This document shows positions 58,807 through 64,000 of a stretch of DNA of 64,000 nucleotides, one piece after another. The notes under the pieces are model-generated. The model was not told where the DNA came from. It did no database searches and was given only the letters and a program-made list of their open reading frames with translations. The position numbers were made by a program, and so were the translations under genes. This DNA comes from Cyanidiococcus yangmingshanensis (Eukaryota > Rhodophyta > Bangiophyceae > Cyanidiales > Cyanidiaceae). How positions within the stretch are numbered: position 1 is the stretch's first letter; each line of letters starts with the position of its first letter. The DNA lies in assembly GCA_013995675.1 (NCBI GenBank), contig VWRR01000006.1:248001-312000 (forward strand), in the 5' to 3' direction.

Positions 58807-59575
58807 TTTCATGCAGCGGCCCGCGAACACAGAGGCAATGAGAACTCATCGATCTTGGTATCTCGCTGCAACTGGACTGATACATGGTGTCGACTCACCC
58901 ATGAGGCCGATTGCGTGCACCAGCAATACCAAGAACGAAAACTTGAATGGGAGAGCGGTTCGCAGCTGCCCGACGAGGCGTTCAACGACCGTTCAGACAT
59001 GCCTGTCTCTGCGACTGGTCCAGACCCAGTTCCTGTCTCGATTGCAATCGTATCCAGGAAGACGATTCGATCCAAAGCATGGTACCCAGCCTGTTCTTGG
59101 GGCTTGACAAGTGAATTCGGATGGTGTGTGTGTGTGTGTGTGTGTGCGGGCACATGAAGCGTCCAATGCAACGTGTGCGAAACGTAGGGTCTAGGGTGCG
59201 CGTTCCTCACGCAAACGGGCTGCAGTCCGTATCGGCCACCCGTGCGCTGGCCACAAAGACCTACTCCAGATGGATCAAGCCGGTCGTTTGTTGATCATGA
59301 TTGATCCCTCATTCCACAGCTGGCCCGTGGATAGAAAGGGGCGCGCTCGTATGGACGCGCATCCCTGAATGGCAAAAACATGTCGGTTCCACACGAGTCT
59401 TTGCATCGCCCTATCAATGATCTGGTCGACGCACCTGCTTTTATGTATGAAGCGCTGCCATCCAGCGTGCGCAAAAGTGCTGGCTCCTTGACAGACGCAG
59501 CGTTGGGTCAGCTGCCGGCGGCCCGTTGTGACTCGCTTCGATCACCATCAGGTCCGTGACTTTTCGCTTATCGTG
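58807..59575. other. Convergent intergenic spacer with a GT repeat
   Basis: About 770 bases between the 3' ends of CNOT3 and RPN3. Contains a (GT)n microsatellite. No gene recognised. Confidence 0.5.
59124..59146. repeat. (GT)11 microsatellite
   Basis: Uninterrupted 23-base GT dinucleotide run in the spacer between two convergent genes. Confidence 0.9.
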
Positions 59576-61502
59576 TCAGAGGATGTCGTCTTCGTCGTCC
59601 TCGTCTTCACCCTGCTCAGCGCCCTCTGCGAGTGCCTGCTCGATTTTTGCTTCATCGCGCTGCATTTCGCGTAAAATCTCCAGGTTTGCCTCATTTCGTT
59701 TCGTATCGGGAAATCGCATGGCTCGCACGACCTCTTCGTGCAAATCCATACAGAACTGAATCCGTTCATGAAACATTCGGCTGGGTTCTCGACTCCGATA
59801 CACATCGGTCTGGGTCATCGAGACGAGGCACTGCCGATCACGATCGATACGGGCACGAATGACGCGATCACGAATGGCTTTGGCCACCACATTCTCGGTC
59901 ACGCGGACATCATCCAAGCCCAGCATCTTCTGGACGTCGCTGAGCGCGATACAAGAATAGGCTGCAACCACTCGAGCCAATCCAGTCTTGATGACATTGT
60001 GCCGGAGTCTCTGGACCAAATAGCTATGACCGTCGCGTTCATAGCGGACAGCGTGCTCTACCTAAAACGCGCTGAAAACGCACGAGGTCGCCACGACGCA
60101 CCGCATTGGCAATCTGCAGGTACGGGTACATTCGGCGACGGATGATACGAGCGTCGACAGCGTGGCGTTCCCCGTAGAAGAGCGCGAGTTCAGGGATTTC
60201 ACCCATGAGCAACTGGACCAGTACAAGAAGTTGCAGTACCGTCACTCGAAAAGCTGTGGCCATATGCTGCGGTGCTTTTCGCAAAGCATTGTTCAAACAG
60301 CGATACGCTTCTGAGTAATCCAACTGAATCGCTTTGATCCTGCCGACATAGTAGAAATATCGTGCCAGCTGGCTGTTGCTTCGAATGTCTGGAAAAGGAG
60401 CCCGACTGTAGAGTTGGTCTGCTTGAGCATACCGCCGATCGTTGATAAAGGTACGCAGCAGTTGGTTCAAAAGCGCTGCCTGTCCTGTATGGTCGCGGCG
60501 TACGAACGCCGTGCGATAGGCGCTGAACAGTCTCGGTTGGCATTCGGCAAGGCGCCCAACCCGTTCATAAGCCAGGGTCATGGCATAGTAGCCTCGGGCC
60601 GAAATCTCGTCCATGGTGTGACGCCGCGGACTCTGTTCCAGGAGTGCAATGAGACGGTCTGCACAATCAACTGCACGAAGGCGAAGGGTGTCGTCGCCGT
60701 GGGCATCCAAGAGAAAGTAGACCACAAGCAGATGCAGCACAGCAATGCTCTCTGGCTGAAGCACGCTGGCCACCACGCCAAACGCCTGCCGAGGGTTGGC
60801 TGTATCCTTTGATAGAGAGACGCTCTCTTGAGGCGAAGCTTTTGTAGCAGATGCTCCATTCAGTGCTGGCCTAGTGATTTCATTACGCGCATCCTCCGAT
60901 TCGTACCGCGCAGCAGATTGCCTGGCCGTTGCGACAACTTGCCGATTGTGATCCAACAGCCAATCCAGAGCAGCCTCCAGATCATCGGCTAGTGACTGGG
61001 CGTGCAAACTGGGTGCGCTGGGACTACAGGTCTCCAGAGACCACCGAAGCGCCACATACGCCTGTTTCGCAGCGAGCACGGGATCACTCACCGCTGCGGG
61101 AAATCGCCGACTCGGCCAACGCCCCTCAGAGGTGTCTCCACCAGCATCTTCCGCTGCCACAATCGATTTTTTGTCGGGTTTACTCACGTCGTTATCAGTA
61201 GTTTCGGAGCCAGGTGCCTCCTTCTGGACCGTGATCGTGGCCGCTTTCCGAGCTCGTTCCTTCCTCAGTCGCTCTTCACGCAACGCCTCAGCGTCTTCCG
61301 GGAACAACTCAACTGCAACCAGCTCCGTAGCAGCCAGTGTTTCCAGTTTCCGAGCCCGATACTCATAAAGCTTTCCGTTCCAGCACCGTCGAAGCGTTCC
61401 CAGGGAACGAAGGACACGAGCCACCAGCCGGGGCTCCCGAGTGAGCGCGGCTCGCTCTGTAAGCGTCAGCGCTCGAGCAATCTCCTCCTGAAACACGTTC
61501 AT
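59576..61502 (-). CDS. RPN3: 26S proteasome regulatory subunit RPN3/PSMD3, frame-interrupted
   Basis: Non-ATPase lid subunit of the 26S proteasome with a PCI domain. The ATG at 61500-61502 gives MNVFQEEIARALTL and KEPRFV-like TREPRLVARVLRSL. Then come DHTGQAALLNQLLRTFI, YFYYVGRIKAIQLDYSEAYR and NNALRKAPQHMATAF, nearly identical to PSMD3. The first frame stops at 60039, just after FQRVLG. The rest continues one base on: RLRHNVIKTGLARV, VAKAIRDRVIRARI, FHERIQFCMDLHEEVVRAMR, and an acidic C-terminus like the human protein. The step must lie in 60042-60062. Skipping one base there aligns 24 residues across the junction with the human protein without a gap. An insert near 61100-61250 is rich in charged residues. 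Confidence 0.95.
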
Positions 61503-62452
61503 AGACTCTGTTCAGGGTTTGTTTTACCCGATCCTCTTTCGAACACGCCGTACAGGTCCGAACAAGAAAAGGAAGGCGCGATTCGTAGCCCCTCCGTTCA
61601 GCACCGCCACATCCCAGCGAAAGACGTTGCAGGAGGCACTGGATGGGGTGACCGCTTGCCTCGCGTCAACGTTGAGACAAAAGGGTCAGTAGACGTGTCC
61701 GGGGTTTCGTCGTCATCGTGCTGCACCGCGTCAGGCATCCAATGATGATTGTGTGGACCTGTTCGATGACCACTGTATCGGATGTATTCGATTGACGCAG
61801 TCTTCCATCACTTCAATAGGGAAAGTCTTTGGACATGGTCGAGGAATCCGTCGATGGGTTCTCGGCGGCAGCGTGCTCTGAAGCTGTTAGCGCTTTGTTT
61901 AGCGGTTTCCCGTTCGTCCATTGGTGTTTGATGAAACTGTTCAGCATGGGAGCGATGATGAATGGTTATGCATCATGGAGGGTTTGGATCGGTGGAGGTT
62001 CCCCGTTGACGAAGTGGAGGCGACAAGCTCGCGAGCAGATTGCGGGTTCGCTCCCCACAAGAGGCATGCCGCGTTCTGTCCGCGGATCGGATTGGAGACG
62101 AGTCTGTCGAGCGTTGGACGACTCGTTGTATTTGTCGACTGGGCAGGCTGATCCGAAGCATCTTGGTCCATGGAATTGCATCGAGTGTACTCGGACTAGT
62201 CGACGCGATCTCGGGAACAAGGCGCGCTCACGAGGACTACTCGAATGGCTCGGTCTCCCCTGATGCATATACGTTGGGCAGTCAGAAACGCGAATGAGTC
62301 GCAGCACAGCTGCCTAGAGTAGAAGAACAGCTGCCAAGACCTATCTTTGGATCGAGAGCCACTTGCTTCAGCGGTCTACTGGCCGTTCGAGTTCGGTGGA
62401 TACAAGGCAGCTCGGTCGTGGCTCGCCCTGATATGCACATACGCCCATGTCC
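61503..62452. other. Intergenic, possible interrupted plus-strand gene
   Basis: Between two minus-strand genes. A 144-codon plus-strand frame starts at 61829 (ATG lies a few codons in) and overlaps an open frame at 62040-62297, one base ahead. The pattern resembles the interrupted genes elsewhere, but I recognise no family. Left unassigned. Confidence 0.3.
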
Positions 62453-64000
62453 TCAGACCTGATTTGCCGCAAATGATCGACCAACGGACGGCAGGTGAAT
62501 ATAATGTGTAGCGCCTGGACCGAACATATCGCTTGTTCCGGAGTGTGGTCCAACAACCGAACCAGCGTCTCGAAGCAGCCGTTCACTTCGGAACTCCAGT
62601 GCTGTCAAGTAGGCGCACACATCAGGAAGGCTGTTTCGTGGATGCTGGCCACGAATAATCCCGGCTGCCCATTGACGCTCTGCTTCCAAGCACGAGTCAT
62701 GAATGGCTCTAGGCGAGAGGCCCTCTGTGGCGGTGGCCAGCTTTCGAACATCCTCCGGCTTCAGATGCTTGGCGTACATCTCGTAGATGGATTGACGCGT
62801 GCTAAAGTCAGGCAACGGAAACTCGAGTACGATATCGAAACGGCTCAGTAAAGCTTGGTCTAGGTCCTGCATTCGATTCGTCGCCGCGATAACCACAAAC
62901 CAGGCATCTGCGTCCTCGGAAACGTCGCCATTGGCCGACGACGGAGCGGAAGGCAGAGATGGCAACGAGCCGAACGGATTATCCTCATAGAATCGACTTT
63001 GCGGTTTTGGTCGCTTTCCGGCTTCCCGATGCAACCCATCAAGACGACGAAGGAGCACCGAAAGGGTTCTTCGCGTAGCCTCGTGGATTTCACCACGATC
63101 TCGTGAAGTGCCCAGTGCATCAACCTCATCGATGAAGAGGATAGCCCCGCCCAGTTCCAGCGCCAAATCGAAAATACTCGACAGTTGCTTCTCAGAGGCA
63201 CCATAGAAACGAGAAACCACTGATTCAAGCGTTACATGAATAAAAGGCACCTCGGCCTGTTCAGCAATGATTCGCGCGGTGGACGTCTTGCCACAACCCG
63301 GAGGGCCCGCAAAAAGCAACGCTCGTGGACGATTTGGTGTGAACTCGCGTCGGGTACCTTTTGCGATATCGTCATAGACTTCACCATGCCGCAATGGTAG
63401 CACCAGCGATGCTTCGATGCTTTGTTTGATATTCTCGTAGCCGGCCAGCGCACCCCAGTCAATGTCTCGATACTCTGCACCATTCTCGTTCTCTCTCCCT
63501 GGACTTGTCGGCGGAAGGTACACATCAACGCCCATGGCTTCCAGTTTCTCCTGTACAATCCGCATCCGGACATCGTCTCGAGAGCGTCGCCATGGTCGTT
63601 TCGATGATTCCAGCGACGACGACGACTTTGAAGAAGACCCAGCATCTTGCTCTATCCTGTGTCTCGGTTCCCGTTCGGAGGTGCTCAGACCCCGAGCTGT
63701 CGTACGATACGCTTCAACGAGTGCAGTGATTTCCTGATCGCTAAGTGCACTGTGCTCAGGGGGCTTGGAATAACAGAGCTCAGCCGCAAAGCCACCGACA
63801 TGGGGTAGGAATACGTGCAGAAGTTCGCCCTGCGGTCCCTGGGCTGTCACCGTCGTCGAAGTCGCTGAGCTCTGAGCAGTCACACGGGGTATCCGTAATG
63901 AACCTTGCACCAAGCTCGGCAGCCGACTCGGCCGCAGATGCCTCACTTTCCTGCAGCGTCTCGAGCACGGTCGCAAAAGCAGCGAGCAAGTCGTCACCTG
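62453..64000 (-). CDS. AAA+ ATPase, single AAA domain, 5' end beyond the window
   Basis: At least 514 residues. The visible N-terminus is Arg/Ser-rich (RHLRPSRLPSLVQGSLRI), as for an organelle presequence, but no ATG is seen before the edge. A Ser-rich linker follows, then the substrate-side sequence YRDIDWGALAGYENIKQSI and the AAA module: Walker A GPPGCGKT, pore-loop region SRFYGASEKQL, Walker B ILFIDEVDAL, sensor 1 AATNRM, and arginine finger SRFD. The lid has LSPRAIHDSCLEAERQWA. An insert of about 45 residues lies between Walker B and sensor 1. The domain resembles spastin/katanin/Msp1-type (meiotic clade) ATPases, but the flanks do not identify a subfamily. The C-terminus is short and without a tail domain. 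Function unknown; organelle location is a guess. Confidence 0.8.
   Translation of the reverse strand, partial: QVTTCSLLLRPCSRRCRKVRHLRPSRLPSLVQGSLRIPRVTAQSSATSTTVTAQGPQGELLHVFLPHVGGFAAELCYSKPPEHSALSDQEITALVEAYRTTARGLSTSEREPRHRIEQDAGSSSKSSSSLESSKRPWRRSRDDVRMRIVQEKLEAMGVDVYLPPTSPGRENENGAEYRDIDWGALAGYENIKQSIEASLVLPLRHGEVYDDIAKGTRREFTPNRPRALLFAGPPGCGKTSTARIIAEQAEVPFIHVTLESVVSRFYGASEKQLSSIFDLALELGGAILFIDEVDALGTSRDRGEIHEATRRTLSVLLRRLDGLHREAGKRPKPQSRFYEDNPFGSLPSLPSAPSSANGDVSEDADAWFVVIAATNRMQDLDQALLSRFDIVLEFPLPDFSTRQSIYEMYAKHLKPEDVRKLATATEGLSPRAIHDSCLEAERQWAAGIIRGQHPRNSLPDVCAYLTALEFRSERLLRDAGSVVGPHSGTSDMFGPGATHYIHLPSVGRSFAANQV

Noticed and set aside
236-60062. Spliceosomal introns as the cause of the frame changes
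   Set aside because: Conserved residues on both sides of each junction are adjacent in homologues and no extra sequence lies between them; a one- or two-base intron is not possible.

Overview
The window looks like nuclear DNA from a compact eukaryotic genome, most likely a unicellular red alga of the Cyanidiophyceae (Cyanidioschyzon or Cyanidiococcus type). Three things point there: almost no sign of spliceosomal introns, including one 16.9 kb uninterrupted coding sequence; gaps of 0.3-1.9 kb between genes on both strands; and nuclear genes for plastid proteins (ClpP, an Mbb1-like HAT protein, a DEVD-box helicase, an M41-like protein) mixed with core eukaryotic genes. The organism is an inference from gene content. 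I saw no convincing tRNA, rRNA, mobile element, CRISPR array or viral relic.

Layout, left to right. 0-10 kb: CIA2 Fe-S targeting factor (-), Mbb1-like plastid RNA factor (+), RH39/RH50-like plastid helicase (-), ClpP (+), Vps60/CHMP5 (+). 10-26 kb: eIF5B (+), mitochondrial uL30 (-), an unknown gene (-), ORC5 (+), a small one-span membrane protein (+), BCKDH E2 (-), an unknown gene (-), GDP-mannose pyrophosphorylase (+), M41-like metalloprotease (-), GT31 glycosyltransferase (+). 26-43 kb: one giant VPS13 lipid-transfer protein (-, 5619 codons). 44-64 kb: DDX6/Dhh1 helicase (+), prenyltransferase alpha subunit (+), SYS1 (-), Dbp6/DDX51 helicase (-), LCMT1 (-), CNOT3/NOT3 (+), proteasome RPN3 (-), and an AAA+ ATPase (-) running off the right edge.

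Genes are independent units, not operons, but some share a process: DDX6 and CNOT3 act in mRNA decay and repression; VPS13, Vps60 and SYS1 in membrane traffic or lipid transfer; GMP-mannose synthesis and the GT31 enzyme in glycosylation; ClpP, RPN3 and the M41-like protein in proteolysis.

The most striking property is a recurrent break of reading frame inside otherwise well conserved genes: CIA2, the Mbb1-like gene, ORC5, BCKDH E2, Dbp6/DDX51, CNOT3, RPN3, the GT31 N-terminus and two unknown genes. In each the protein continues, without loss of conserved residues, after skipping one base (or two; two +1 steps or one -1 step). No step has to be -1. Very small introns do not fit. Either the assembly carries insertion-type consensus errors, or these mRNAs need +1 frameshifting or editing. 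VPS13, eIF5B and about a dozen other genes in the same window are unbroken.
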